Assembly (NCBI GenBank): GCA_024275315.1
Contig: JAJRZK010000003.1
Coordinates: 1 to 64,000, forward strand
Direction of reading: 5' to 3'
Length of the DNA: 64,000 nt
Source of the DNA: Nitrospirota bacterium
Lineage (GTDB): Bacteria; Nitrospinota_A; UBA7883
The translations under genes were made by a program, and so were the position numbers. Positions 45,025-54,967 of this stretch are shown one piece after another. The first letter of the stretch is position 1. Each line of letters begins with the position of its first letter. The notes beneath the pieces are model-generated. The model worked only from the letters and a program-made list of their open reading frames with translations. It did no database searches and was not told the origin of the DNA.

Positions 45025-46011
45025 ATGACGCGAGAATTATTGAGAGAAACCGACAAAAGCTCCCCGATGAGCTTTGTTTCGGCCGGTGTTTTGCCGCTCA
45101 AGCTTTTACAGAGCAAAGACGCTGTCGTAGACGGCGCAATCCGGCCGATCCACATCCAGCTTATCCCCACCAACCGATGCAACTCCGGCTGTTCCTGGTG
45201 TTCGTGTCGGCGTGTGGATCGGAAAAAAGAGATGCGCTGGGCGGAACTTCAGGAGCTTTTGCAATATTTCAGGGAGCTCGGCTCCAAATCCATCACCATA
45301 ACAGGAGGGGGAGAGCCGACCCTCTACCCCCATTTTGATGAATTCCTGGAGTTGGCCGGCGACCTCGGGTATGACCTGGGGCTGGTGACCAACGGTTTGC
45401 GCTGGGGAAAAAAAGAGGGTGAACTGCCGGCTAACCATCGCCTGACCTGGGTCAGGATGTCCATAGTGGATACGCAAACCGGCGAATATGACTCTTCGAG
45501 GGTAAGAAGGGTGGCAAACAGGCTTCCGGACGTGGATATGGGAATAAGTTTCACTGTCCCGAAAGACGTCTCTTTAAAAACCGCCTCCGAGATTTGCCGG
45601 ATCGCGGAGGAGACGCCGAACATCACGCACATACGTTTCGTTGAGAACATCGTGGATTTTTCAGGGGACGCCATGGATCGGGTGGAATCCAGATGCAGGA
45701 CAATCAGCTCAAAGGCGATTTTTCAAAGAAGATCAGCCTATTCCCGCGGCCAGTCGCCTTGCCACATCTCCTTTTTGAAACCGATGATAGACGTGGACGG
45801 ATCGGTCTATCCATGTTGTGGTGTTCAATACGCCGGGGGGGGCGAGTCACAGGATCTGAAAATGCCACAAAGATTTCGCATGGGGCACTGGACTGAATTT
45901 CACAGGCTGAACAAGTTCGACGGGTCGGTTTGCAACAAGTGTTATTATGAAAATTATAATAACATCCTGTCGGGGATGACCCGGGAACTTACCCACAAAA
46001 CCTTTCTATAA
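45025..46011 (+). CDS. Radical SAM enzyme with SPASM-like C-terminus
   Basis: From ATG 45025 the product is 328 residues; GTG 45001 and TTG 44956 are upstream alternatives and none has a good ribosome-binding site. The radical SAM cluster is in PTNRCNSGCSWCSC (CxxxCxxC), with GGGEPTLY as the SAM-binding loop. The C-terminal SPASM-like region has CHISFL, YPCCGVQY and CNKCYYE, seven or more cysteines that could hold auxiliary clusters. It may modify a peptide or sugar in the glycosyltransferase cluster. Confidence 0.82.
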   Translation: MTRELLRETDKSSPMSFVSAGVLPLKLLQSKDAVVDGAIRPIHIQLIPTNRCNSGCSWCSCRRVDRKKEMRWAELQELLQYFRELGSKSITITGGGEPTLYPHFDEFLELAGDLGYDLGLVTNGLRWGKKEGELPANHRLTWVRMSIVDTQTGEYDSSRVRRVANRLPDVDMGISFTVPKDVSLKTASEICRIAEETPNITHIRFVENIVDFSGDAMDRVESRCRTISSKAIFQRRSAYSRGQSPCHISFLKPMIDVDGSVYPCCGVQYAGGGESQDLKMPQRFRMGHWTEFHRLNKFDGSVCNKCYYENYNNILSGMTRELTHKTFL

Positions 46012-46036
46012 ACTTCAAGGTTGGATTGCCCTGGCC

Positions 46037-47104
46037 ATGAATAACGAGCGACCTGCAGCGCTTTCGGCTCGCATGGAAAACCTTCAAACGCAGGTGGATG
46101 AACATTACGCGGCCCTTAAAGAGATCATCCAGATTCTCAAGGCGAACGAAACTAGGATAAACAGGGGTATCGATGTCGTCGATTTCGGTGATTATCGCCT
46201 TTTCATGTTCACCAACGACAATCTGTATGACCGCCTTGTAGACGACAGCGCAAAACACTTCAGCCTCGATGGGCATTACAGGAATATAGCCAGCTCAGGT
46301 TATGATAAATCACCCGTGGACCGGAGCAACTCGGCCTCGGTCGAAGAGACGAGATGGGGGCTTTATATCCTGCTATTGCACCTTATAGATAATTGTCAGA
46401 ACCTTGCGTTTATCGATGTGGGCAGTTTTGTCGGTGATGTGGCGGTCCGCTATGCGAATTTTTTCCGCACCATTGACCACCATGGCAAGGTCATATGTTT
46501 CGATCCAACCGTCGCGGGGGGGCTTGTTCCGCACAACGCGGCGTTTAACGGCCTTGAAAACATCATTGAATATCACCCGGTCGCCGTCTCGCACATCAAT
46601 GGTCCGCTGCTTTTTGCCGAACGAAGCGGGCACACCGACTCCAGCCACTCCACCCTTGTCATAGAAGAGGCTCCGAACACGATTTATTCTTCGATCAGGC
46701 TTTCCGATTTTATCGCGGCTAACAAAATAGGAGAAGCTTTTATAAAACTCGACGCAGAAGGTCTCGATTTTCAGATTATAGAGGATATAAAACCATTTCT
46801 CGACAAGACCGGATCGTCGTTTGCCTTTGAATATATAATCGAGAAACACCATTCCCAAAAGAATTTTGTAATTAAACTGATGGAAACCCATTTTTTGCTG
46901 GATGTAGGGTATCTGCAACACCCCTCCTTTTTCAACCTTGTCCAGGCCGATAATCTGGATTCGTATATCGCCGATATCATGACCCAGCGGCCACATGGAT
47001 TCACCGACATGGTAGCCGTGTCCAAAAAAACCCCCATGGTGGACAAGCTGATCGATCGCCTGGTCAACCTCCCGAAACACCAGGTGCAGTTCAGGCTTGC
47101 CTGA
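46037..47104 (+). CDS. FkbM-family methyltransferase
   Basis: A 355-residue protein. The N-terminal 90 residues hold a coiled segment; the FkbM-type methyltransferase core runs from about 115 to 300 (FIDVGSFVGDVAVRYANFF, VICFDPT, FIKLDAEGLDFQII). FkbM enzymes usually O-methylate sugars or polyketides. It lies 25 bases after the radical SAM gene. The long N-terminal extension could tether it to a partner. Confidence 0.82.
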   Translation: MNNERPAALSARMENLQTQVDEHYAALKEIIQILKANETRINRGIDVVDFGDYRLFMFTNDNLYDRLVDDSAKHFSLDGHYRNIASSGYDKSPVDRSNSASVEETRWGLYILLLHLIDNCQNLAFIDVGSFVGDVAVRYANFFRTIDHHGKVICFDPTVAGGLVPHNAAFNGLENIIEYHPVAVSHINGPLLFAERSGHTDSSHSTLVIEEAPNTIYSSIRLSDFIAANKIGEAFIKLDAEGLDFQIIEDIKPFLDKTGSSFAFEYIIEKHHSQKNFVIKLMETHFLLDVGYLQHPSFFNLVQADNLDSYIADIMTQRPHGFTDMVAVSKKTPMVDKLIDRLVNLPKHQVQFRLA

Positions 47105-47220
47105 GAAAGTTTCCGGCGCATCCTGACCGCCACCCGAACATTTGCGAAAATTGCGGGAAACGAATATCATCCCAGTCTCGACCTCATATATAAATCTCTG
47201 AACAGGTAAACGCGGGATCT

Positions 47221-50193
47221 ATGGACATCCGGATTAACGATATATCGGTACGGCGAATCTATTTCGCATTATTCGCCGTTTCAGGTTTTTCCGGCCTGAT
47301 TTATGAATCGATCTGGACCCATTACCTCAAGCTTTTTTTGGGCCACGCGGCGTACGCCCAGACCCTTGTATTGACAATCTTCATGGGGGGTATGGCCCTG
47401 GGCTCGTGGTTGGCGGCGCGATACGGAAAGAATATACGCTCCCTGTTGCTGAGCTATGCCATGGTAGAGGGGATTATAGGTTTGCTTGCGCTCGGTTTTC
47501 ATCCCGTGTTTGTGGGAGCCACCAATTTTTCGTTTTCAACCATTATCCCGGTCCTACCCTCGTCGGGCGCGGTACAGGTGTTCAAATGGACAATGGCGGC
47601 GGGGCTTATCCTGCCCCAGTCCGTTCTGTTGGGAGCCACCTTTCCTCTGATGAGCGCAGGATTGATTCGCAGATTCGGGGGGGAGCCCGGCAAAGCGCTG
47701 GCCATACTCTATTTTACGAACAGCCTGGGCGCCGCCGTCGGGATTCTGGTTTGCGGATTCGTGTTCGTGGGAACGGTGGGGCTTCCCGGAGCCATTTACA
47801 ACGCCGGTATGCTGAATATAACCGTGGCGATGATGGTATGGCTGCTTGCAGGAAAGTATGGAAGGGATGAAGGCCCGGTCGCCACACAGGCCGCGAACGA
47901 GCCCAACGCCGGGTCCACGCTGGTATACAGGGCCTTTCTGGTTTGCGCGTTGTTGACGGGAACCGCATCGTTTCTTTATGAAATCGGATGGATCAGGATG
48001 CTCTGCCTTGTCCTTGGCAGTTCCACCCACTCGTTCGAGCTGATGCTAAGTTCGTTCATACTCGGGCTTGCGCTGGGTGGATACTGGATCAAGGGACGTA
48101 TAGATAATCTGGCAAACCCCCTGCGGACCCTCGGTGTCATCCAGCTTATCATGGGCACGCTGGCTCTTTTAACCCTGCCCATGTACGATACGGCTTTTTA
48201 TGCAATGGACTTTGCGTTGTCCGCGCTCGCCAGGTCGGACCAGGGATATCTGCTTTTCAATCTTTTCAGCCACGGATTGTCCATGGCCATAATGCTTCCA
48301 ACCACCATCTGCGCCGGCATGACATTGCCCCTTATCACCTACTGCCTGGTGTCCATAGGTTACGGAGAGCGTTCCATCGGGGGCGTCTACGCCGCGAACA
48401 CGGCAGGGGCGATCATGGGAATTATCGTCGGTGTACAGTTCATCATGCCTGTCTTGGGAGTGAAAAACCTGATAACAGCCGGGGGTGGTGTTGACATCCT
48501 CCTGGGGCTTGCGCTGGTCAAACACTCCTCCCCCGGTCTCAAGCCCGGCAGGCTTGGGGTGATCACTATGGTGGCTGTCGCGTTTTACACGGCGATCATT
48601 TTCGGCGTCGAGCTCGATACCGGCAAGATGTCCTCCGGTGTGTTCCGTTATGGATTAAAATCCAGGCAGGACAAGGTGGTGGTTTTTCACAAGGACGGGA
48701 AAACAGCCTCTGTAGACCTTGTCAGAAGCAAAAGTGGCAAACTGACCATCAGCACAAACGGCAAGCCGGACGCGGCCATAGGCGCCGGCAAAGTATCCGC
48801 CGACGAGCCGACCATGATCCTTTTAGGGGCGCTCCCCCTGGCCATACATGGCCAAGCCAAAACAGCGGCCACCATAGGTCTTGGTTCCGGACTGACCAGC
48901 CATACACTGCTATCGGCGCCGTCCATAGAATCGGTGGACACCATAGAGATTGAACCTGCGATGGTTCAGGGCGCCAAATGGTTCGGCGAACGGGTGGCCC
49001 GGGTGTACAACGATCCGAGGAGCCATATTTATATAGAGGACGCCAAAACATTTTTTACCAGCCGAAGAAAAACCTATGACCTAATCGTGTCTGAACCCTC
49101 CAACCCATGGGTCAGCGGGGTGGCGGGGCTTTTTTCAGTGGAGTTTTACAGGCTGGTGAGGGAGTACATCGCCGAAGACGGGCTGTTTACGCAGTGGCTC
49201 CATCTTTACGAGCTCGACGTTTCCCTGGTCGCTTCGGTCGTGAAGGCTATCTCCATGAATTTCGAGGATTACGTCGTCTATTTCACCACTGACGGCGACA
49301 TGGTAATCATCGCCAGCAAAAACGGCAAGGTGGGCGAACCTGCCGGCTCCATTTTCACGGTTCCGGAGCTTAAAGCGGCCCTCCAAAGAATCAGGATCAC
49401 CAGCCTGGAGGACATATCGCTTCGCAAACTTGGCGATAAACATACCCTTGACCCTCTTTTCTATACGTTCAGAGTCAAGCCGAACTCCGACTATTTCCCT
49501 GTCCTGGACCTGGGCGCCGCAAGAACCCGATTCCTTGGATCAGGCGCCAACGAGTTGCAGGATATTCTGACATCGCCCCTGCCCGTCATGGAGGTTTTAG
49601 GTGGCAAACCCGCGCTGGCCCTGGGAGCCTCAACGGGCGAAAATCCTTATTATGAAGCGTCTAAACGGGCCGTCCAGGGTCTTGCGGTTTACCGGTATTT
49701 CCTTGACCCATCCAGACCGTATCCAAAAAAAATGAGGAGCGACACACAGGCCATGGTTCGCAACGTAAGAGCGATTCACGACGGGTTGACGCCGGATGAG
49801 CTGGAGAAGAGCTGGGCGCCATACCTCAAGCAAATGGCTTCTTTGACGATTCCGTATCTTTCCGCACAGGAGATGGATGTTATCTGGGATGATATAGAAT
49901 CCGCCCGGAGTTTTGATGATATGCCCCAGGTGGTTTTGAACTGGGTGAGGCTGTTTATGGCCGTTAGCAGGCGTGATCTTGCACGGGCGGCGCGGTATGC
50001 TGAAAAACTCACGCCTGCGGGGAAAATCAGACCCACTCCCGACAACAATTATCTCCTGGCTGTGTCTATGCTCGCAGGTATCGTAACGAAGGATATGTCA
50101 AAAGCGGATCTGCTGTGGAACAGGTACAGCGGAAAAGCGACGGCGCCCCTGCAACTGCGTCTTTTGAAAATGACATCGCTAAGGCCAAACTAA
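47221..50193 (+). CDS. Membrane protein fused to spermidine synthase-like domain
   Basis: A 990-residue protein. Residues 1 to about 455 contain two sets of six or so membrane segments (FSGLIYESIW and SFLYEIGWIRML mark the repeated half). Residues from about 540 to 720 match the spermidine-synthase-like fold (TIGLGSGLTSHTLLS, TIEIEPAMV, VSEPSNPWVSGVAGLFSVEFY). The remaining 270 residues are soluble and helical. This membrane/spermidine-synthase fusion is a widespread bacterial family whose reaction is unknown; the aminopropyl-transfer residues are not clearly retained. It closes the 43450-50193 cluster. Confidence 0.85.
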   Translation: MDIRINDISVRRIYFALFAVSGFSGLIYESIWTHYLKLFLGHAAYAQTLVLTIFMGGMALGSWLAARYGKNIRSLLLSYAMVEGIIGLLALGFHPVFVGATNFSFSTIIPVLPSSGAVQVFKWTMAAGLILPQSVLLGATFPLMSAGLIRRFGGEPGKALAILYFTNSLGAAVGILVCGFVFVGTVGLPGAIYNAGMLNITVAMMVWLLAGKYGRDEGPVATQAANEPNAGSTLVYRAFLVCALLTGTASFLYEIGWIRMLCLVLGSSTHSFELMLSSFILGLALGGYWIKGRIDNLANPLRTLGVIQLIMGTLALLTLPMYDTAFYAMDFALSALARSDQGYLLFNLFSHGLSMAIMLPTTICAGMTLPLITYCLVSIGYGERSIGGVYAANTAGAIMGIIVGVQFIMPVLGVKNLITAGGGVDILLGLALVKHSSPGLKPGRLGVITMVAVAFYTAIIFGVELDTGKMSSGVFRYGLKSRQDKVVVFHKDGKTASVDLVRSKSGKLTISTNGKPDAAIGAGKVSADEPTMILLGALPLAIHGQAKTAATIGLGSGLTSHTLLSAPSIESVDTIEIEPAMVQGAKWFGERVARVYNDPRSHIYIEDAKTFFTSRRKTYDLIVSEPSNPWVSGVAGLFSVEFYRLVREYIAEDGLFTQWLHLYELDVSLVASVVKAISMNFEDYVVYFTTDGDMVIIASKNGKVGEPAGSIFTVPELKAALQRIRITSLEDISLRKLGDKHTLDPLFYTFRVKPNSDYFPVLDLGAARTRFLGSGANELQDILTSPLPVMEVLGGKPALALGASTGENPYYEASKRAVQGLAVYRYFLDPSRPYPKKMRSDTQAMVRNVRAIHDGLTPDELEKSWAPYLKQMASLTIPYLSAQEMDVIWDDIESARSFDDMPQVVLNWVRLFMAVSRRDLARAARYAEKLTPAGKIRPTPDNNYLLAVSMLAGIVTKDMSKADLLWNRYSGKATAPLQLRLLKMTSLRPN

Positions 50194-50207
50194 ACGGCCG
50201 CCCGTTT
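50192..50207. terminator. Possible bidirectional hairpin between convergent genes
   Basis: AAACGG and CCGTTT form a 6-bp stem around CCGC, at the end of the spermidine-synthase-like gene (its stop codon overlaps) and 28 bases before the end of the DUF3343 gene. There is no T run on either side. Confidence 0.35.
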
Positions 50208-50234
50208 ACGCGCGAGACGAAACGCAACCCCTAT

Positions 50235-50486
50235 CTATATTTCTAACCAGTTTCCGTTGCAATCTTCTCTATAGACACCGGTCATTTCCAGGCCGCTTTT
50301 TTTTACCAGCCGATAAATATCTTCAAGAAAAGTATCGGGGAAAGCCAGCGCCATTCGGCAATTGGCGCCAATACTCCTCGGTTTTATCCGTGTACGTATT
50401 TTTATCCCGGCTTCTATAAAAACTTTTTCGGCTCTCAATGTTTCATGAGTCGAGACGAATACGGCGATGATTTTGGCGTCAATCAT
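50235..50486 (-). CDS. DUF3343 putative Se/S carrier protein
   Basis: From ATG 50486 the product is 83 residues; an upstream frame to 50615 lies inside the desulfurase gene and is not credible. It matches DUF3343 (Se_S_carrier): IIAVFVSTHETLRAEKVFIEAG at the start and DTFLEDIYRLVKKSGLEMTGVYRED at the end. It starts two bases after the desulfurase stop. The genomic pairing with a class V desulfurase is a known pattern thought to serve selenium or sulfur handling. Confidence 0.78.
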   Translation of the reverse strand: MIDAKIIAVFVSTHETLRAEKVFIEAGIKIRTRIKPRSIGANCRMALAFPDTFLEDIYRLVKKSGLEMTGVYREDCNGNWLEI

Positions 50487-50488
50487 CG

Positions 50489-51613
50489 TTAGAGAACCTT
50501 GTTGATCGCCTTTAGAAATTTGTCGATATCGGATTTTGTCGTCATGGCGCCGGGGCTGACCCTGATGGCGCCATGAGGAAATGTTCCGATAAACCTGTGC
50601 GCCTGCGGGGCGCAATGAAGCCCCACCCTGCTGGCTATCCCGTATTGATTAAGCCGCTCCCCCACTTGGGCCGGGTCCATCCCGCGGATATTAAACGACA
50701 CCAGGTTGGCCCTTTGTTCCGGATCGTATGGAGGATAAAGCAATATATCGCCTCGCGAACCTAGCCTTTCCATGATCAGCCTGCACAGGCCGGTTTCATG
50801 GCTCCGGATCGACTCTACGGTTCGTTTCGCTAGATATTTCGCCGCCGCGCCAAGTCCTGCGACTCCGGGTGTGTTCAAGGTTCCCGCTTCATGCCGGTCC
50901 GGCCAGGCTTTCGGCATGTCGACGCTTTCAGAATCGGACCCCGCGCCCCCCTCGATCAGGGTGGCAGGCTCCACACCTTTCCGAAACCAGATAAAACCGG
51001 TACCCTGGGGTCCCAGCAGGCCCTTGTGGCCCGGGCACGCCAGAACATCCACGTTTGATACGTCAAGAGGGCTTGAACCGGCCGTTTGAGCCGCGTCCAC
51101 CATGAGCATAACCCCCTTTTTGGCGCATGCCCCGCCTATGGCGCCGATATCCGCCATGGCTCCCGTAACGTTGCTTGCGGCCACCGTGACAAGCATTTTG
51201 ACGTCGGGAATCTTCGCCGGATCGGGAAGGCCGTTTTCGTCACACTCCGCGAATTCAACCAGGACGCCGCGTTTTTTCAGCGTGTGAAGCGGCCGCATCA
51301 CCGCGTTGTGCTCCAGCCTGGAAATGGCGACACGGTCTCCTCGTTTCAGGAGTCCTTTTAGGGCCAGGTTAATCCCCTCGGTTGCGTTTCCTGTGAATAT
51401 TATCCTCTCCGGATTGGCGAGTCCCAGGATTTGGGCGAGCGCCATCCTCGCTTCAAACACTATGCGGCTGGCCTTTAGAGAAAGATCGTGGCTCGACCTG
51501 CCGGGGTTTGCGCCGATCAGATTGATGGTATCGGCCGCCGCTTTTGCCACGGCTTTTGGTTTGGGAAACGAGGATGAGGCGTTGTCGAGATAAACGATTC
51601 GTTTTATAGACAT
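50489..51613 (-). CDS. Class V aminotransferase / cysteine desulfurase-like (TIGR01977 type)
   Basis: A 374-residue PLP enzyme. The start KRIVYLDNASSSFPKPKAVAKA is typical; the PLP lysine is in ACPGHKGLLGPQGTG. The C-terminal block GLHCAPQAHRFIGTFPHGAIRVS carries a Cys in the position seen in the group paired with DUF3343. It would release sulfur or selenium from cysteine or selenocysteine for its DUF3343 partner. It is unlike the Fe-S assembly IscS, whose C-terminus and length differ. Confidence 0.85.
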   Translation of the reverse strand: MSIKRIVYLDNASSSFPKPKAVAKAAADTINLIGANPGRSSHDLSLKASRIVFEARMALAQILGLANPERIIFTGNATEGINLALKGLLKRGDRVAISRLEHNAVMRPLHTLKKRGVLVEFAECDENGLPDPAKIPDVKMLVTVAASNVTGAMADIGAIGGACAKKGVMLMVDAAQTAGSSPLDVSNVDVLACPGHKGLLGPQGTGFIWFRKGVEPATLIEGGAGSDSESVDMPKAWPDRHEAGTLNTPGVAGLGAAAKYLAKRTVESIRSHETGLCRLIMERLGSRGDILLYPPYDPEQRANLVSFNIRGMDPAQVGERLNQYGIASRVGLHCAPQAHRFIGTFPHGAIRVSPGAMTTKSDIDKFLKAINKVL

Positions 51614-51776
51614 TATTCCGTATTACCCGGGGTTGTCACTGGTATCACTTTAGTTCCTTTAGCGCCAAAAGATCAACCTGGCCGGAGCGCAACACCAGTC
51701 CCGCCCGCTGTTTTGCGCATTGACCCACGCCAGGGCAAGCCGACTGGGATTCACCGGGGAAATTGTCAATCAAGGC

Positions 51777-52754
51777 TCATTTTTTCGAGCCCGGGTTGAC
51801 TATCTTTGAGACAAGGTACTCGATCTCGTTTACGCGTTGCTTGGATAACACGAACATACTGTCATTCTGGTTCGACGACGCGGCATGGTTTCCCGAATCG
51901 TCGTCGATTTTTCCAAAAATCCTGATTTCATACTCCTTGTCAGAGCTTTTAAGCGTCACACCCAGCAAAGGGTTTGTGTAGTCCGACTTTTTCCTGTCAT
52001 AAATGTACGAATCGAGCTTCAACTGTGAGAGAGCCAGCGTCAGATTATCAATCTCAGGTTTGCCGATTTTTTCGCCTGTGTCAGTTTCCCATGTTATGGT
52101 TGACCCAACCGCTTTCAAACCGTTCGACTTGTCACTGCTCGCTCCTTCCATTTCCTTTTCGGTTTTTTTCCGTGTGATCCGAAGCGATTTTTCCCCGGTG
52201 AACAGAGAAATATCTCTGATGCTGTTCTCATCGAATGAAAGAGCGGTTTTATCCCGCAGGTCATCCATGCTGATTTCGAAAGTGGACCGCAGGGAGCCTT
52301 GCGCATGGTATACGTTTGGATCACCGGGAATGGTGATGAATGTATGGCGATATGTTGAAGCGGTTTTACCAATCGCAAACTCCCGGTTTAAAACATCGCC
52401 CTCGAAGGCTTTAACCGATATTTTCATTTTATCGTCCAGGCCGTATCTTTTATAGGATCCCGATTCGGAAATAAGGGCCGTCACCGTAAGGTTCGCAACC
52501 TTATCGAGAATGTTGTCCATTTTCCCTTTCCCGGTTTTATAACCGCCAGGGGTTATTATCCAACCATCTTTTGTCTTAGTGACTGTAATGACGTCGTCTG
52601 CGCGGGTGATTACAATTTTTGTTATCGCCGAATCCGACAGCGCCGGCGTCGAGGGCAATGAAAAGCTTTGCCGGTCAGTTTTCCTGTTAGCAAGATACAG
52701 CGCCAGCCCCAGAACCACTATCGCCAGAACCGCATACTCTTTTATGGATTTCAT
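51777..52754 (-). CDS. DUF4340-domain membrane-anchored protein
   Basis: From ATG 52754 the product is 325 residues; ATG 52775 is an alternative. One N-terminal membrane segment (YAVLAIVVLGLALYLA), then beta-rich periplasmic repeats: DSAITKIVITRADDVITVTKTKDGWIITPG is the first DUF4340 repeat. It is the last gene of the ABC set and its relatives always follow a GldG-like auxiliary protein. Confidence 0.85.
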   Translation of the reverse strand: MKSIKEYAVLAIVVLGLALYLANRKTDRQSFSLPSTPALSDSAITKIVITRADDVITVTKTKDGWIITPGGYKTGKGKMDNILDKVANLTVTALISESGSYKRYGLDDKMKISVKAFEGDVLNREFAIGKTASTYRHTFITIPGDPNVYHAQGSLRSTFEISMDDLRDKTALSFDENSIRDISLFTGEKSLRITRKKTEKEMEGASSDKSNGLKAVGSTITWETDTGEKIGKPEIDNLTLALSQLKLDSYIYDRKKSDYTNPLLGVTLKSSDKEYEIRIFGKIDDDSGNHAASSNQNDSMFVLSKQRVNEIEYLVSKIVNPGSKK

Positions 52755-52761
52755 CTGATTG

Positions 52762-54945
52762 TTACGCCTCGTCAAACATCGTCGCGATCAGCCTTTTCCT
52801 GCGGAGTCTGAACATCCATACGCCAATACCGAACAGCGAAACCAACGCAGGAAGCCCCGCGATGTTAAAAGTCTTGATTGCGGTTTTTAAAAATGACGGC
52901 GTCTCGTTAAGCGGGTTGAAGCTATGCTCCTTGTTCCTCATAACCGCGATATCCTCATGACCGCTTAACGCGTCTATGACATTAAGGATAAAAAGGGCGT
53001 TGGGCGTTTTACCCTCGGGATCGACCATGTTGTCCTTTATAGCCTCGCTTGAACCCATCACAAATATCCTGGCGGGTTTGCCTTTCGTCAACACGTCGCC
53101 TTCCATTTTGACAGGTGAAACGTCCGGCCCTTTCTGCGCCGACGTGGCCCCGGCTGTGTCGGAGCTTTTCGGATCGGAATTTGATTTTGCATCTTCCCCT
53201 TTTTTTATCGGCGCCGGTTTCCCCGCGAAATAGCTGGGGAACTCCCCCTCCAGCAGATAGGCCAGCGCAAAGCTTTTCATTTTGGAGCTGTCTTCCGGGG
53301 GTTGTATGAAGTTCGGGTTCAAATCAATACGGTCGCCGGTTTCCCATGACTTATCCGATGACGAAAACAGGCGGTACGACTTGATCCCGTTCTTGGTGAG
53401 TTTGGCTTCGTCGACTTCCAACGGCGCGATTTTTAAGGTGACCATTCTTTTAACGTTTTTCATGAAATCCAGGTCATGGTTGATGAACCTGTTCTTGATG
53501 AGCGGAGCGAAAAATATGTCACGGCTCCCGCCACCGAACCGAGGAGAGATTCGTTGTTTGAAACAGCTTTTGTCCAGCACATATGATTTTTTTACACGAA
53601 TCCCGTAATGTTCCAGCAATTTTTCCAGGCCGGTGTTTATCGGGGAATACACAGGCGGCTGGCCATATTGGGCTCCCTGCCCCGGAGGAGCCTTTTCTTC
53701 ATACGGATCCAGGAATATCACCAGGTTCTGTCCGCGCATCAACGCCTGGTCAATCTGAAAAAGTTCATAATCGGTGAACTTGCTTTTCGGGCCGGCGATA
53801 ACCAGCGCCCTGGCGCTTTTATCGATTGACTCGCCCCCGAGCTTGACCGGTTTAATGTTATAGCTCCGCGAAACCAGTGACCTGAGATTGGATATCGGGC
53901 CGCTACTCTGGAACGGGGATGCGGACACGCTGGCCAACGGGACCGATCCGTGGTCTACGAGATATTCCAAATCCTCGTTGATATCAACAAGCGCTTCAAC
54001 GCCGTCGTTTATGGCTTCCTTGATTTTGCTTATGTCCACAAGGTCATACCGTGTACCGAACAACGGAATGCGCACAACGTTAAGCACGGGGATTTCCACG
54101 CTCCTTTCGCCGGACTCCATCACGATCCCGAGCACGCCGCTACCTGCGGAAGGGCCACCTTCAGACAAATCCGGCCATTTTAGTTTTGCGATATTGCGCC
54201 TGGCGAGAACCGGATCTTCGCTTTTATCTTTTGTCGGGTCGATATAGGAAAACTTGAGCTTGTCGTAATTGCGTTTGTTCAGTTCATTAACCGCTTCTTC
54301 GACTTTTCCCGGAAGGGTATCGAGGTTTTTCAGTCCGATGTAGGGTCCCACCTTTTCGAGTGAAGAAGACAGATACAGTTTCACCCTGATATTGTCCTGC
54401 AACGCAAGCAGTGCGCTTGTCCTGTTGTGAAGCTTTCTGATGGCCGTCGTCAGCTTGTACTCGAGCCTGTCGGCCGATGTAATCGCAGGAATCTTTTCGA
54501 CCGCGTCGCCATGGATAAGAACCATGCCCATGTACGCTTTCTGAAATTTCACTTCATCTTTTTCTATCTTCTGAACCTGAACGGGACGTATGCCATAATC
54601 GCTGGCCAACTTTCGGTTTCTGGTGGCTTCTGGGCTTACGTCGCCCTGGTCGGGACTTACGTCGTAAAACCTGTAGTTAAAACGCCGGTCGGCGTGAACG
54701 GCGTATTCCTCCAGCAGATCGTGAAGATACTTGCCAACGCTGTTATATGGCGCCGGGAGGTTCCTGGTGAAAAAGACGTTGATGGTCAAAGGTTCAGACA
54801 GGTTGGAGACAGCTTTTACGCTTGCCTCCGAAATGGAATAAATCTTGTTCCCGGTGAGATCTACCCTGGCAAAAAGCGTAACCCCCGCCATGTTTACAAG
54901 TATGACTGCGATCAGGTATAGGACAAATTTGAAATATTTCGTTGT
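52762..54945 (-). CDS. GldG-like ABC auxiliary (ABC_transp_aux) protein
   Basis: From ATG 54945 the product is 727 residues; ATG 54981 would add 12. An N-terminal membrane segment (YLIAVILVNMAGVTLFA) is followed by a large periplasmic region (about 30-690) with the intraflagellar-transport-like fold of PF09822 (LTINVFFTRNLPAPYN, MGMVLIHGD, LVIFLDPYEE) and a second membrane segment near the C-terminus (FGIGVWMFRLRRKRL). In Bacteroidetes GldG is needed for gliding; here the role is unknown. It follows the permease gene. Confidence 0.85.
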   Translation of the reverse strand, partial: TTKYFKFVLYLIAVILVNMAGVTLFARVDLTGNKIYSISEASVKAVSNLSEPLTINVFFTRNLPAPYNSVGKYLHDLLEEYAVHADRRFNYRFYDVSPDQGDVSPEATRNRKLASDYGIRPVQVQKIEKDEVKFQKAYMGMVLIHGDAVEKIPAITSADRLEYKLTTAIRKLHNRTSALLALQDNIRVKLYLSSSLEKVGPYIGLKNLDTLPGKVEEAVNELNKRNYDKLKFSYIDPTKDKSEDPVLARRNIAKLKWPDLSEGGPSAGSGVLGIVMESGERSVEIPVLNVVRIPLFGTRYDLVDISKIKEAINDGVEALVDINEDLEYLVDHGSVPLASVSASPFQSSGPISNLRSLVSRSYNIKPVKLGGESIDKSARALVIAGPKSKFTDYELFQIDQALMRGQNLVIFLDPYEEKAPPGQGAQYGQPPVYSPINTGLEKLLEHYGIRVKKSYVLDKSCFKQRISPRFGGGSRDIFFAPLIKNRFINHDLDFMKNVKRMVTLKIAPLEVDEAKLTKNGIKSYRLFSSSDKSWETGDRIDLNPNFIQPPEDSSKMKSFALAYLLEGEFPSYFAGKPAPIKKGEDAKSNSDPKSSDTAGATSAQKGPDVSPVKMEGDVLTKGKPARIFVMGSSEAIKDNMVDPEGKTPNALFILNVIDALSGHEDIAVMRNKEHSFNPLNETPSFLKTAIKTFNIAGLPALVSLFGIGVWMFRLRRKRLIATMFDEA

Positions 54946-54967
54946 CATGGCCGTTTCAATACGAATT

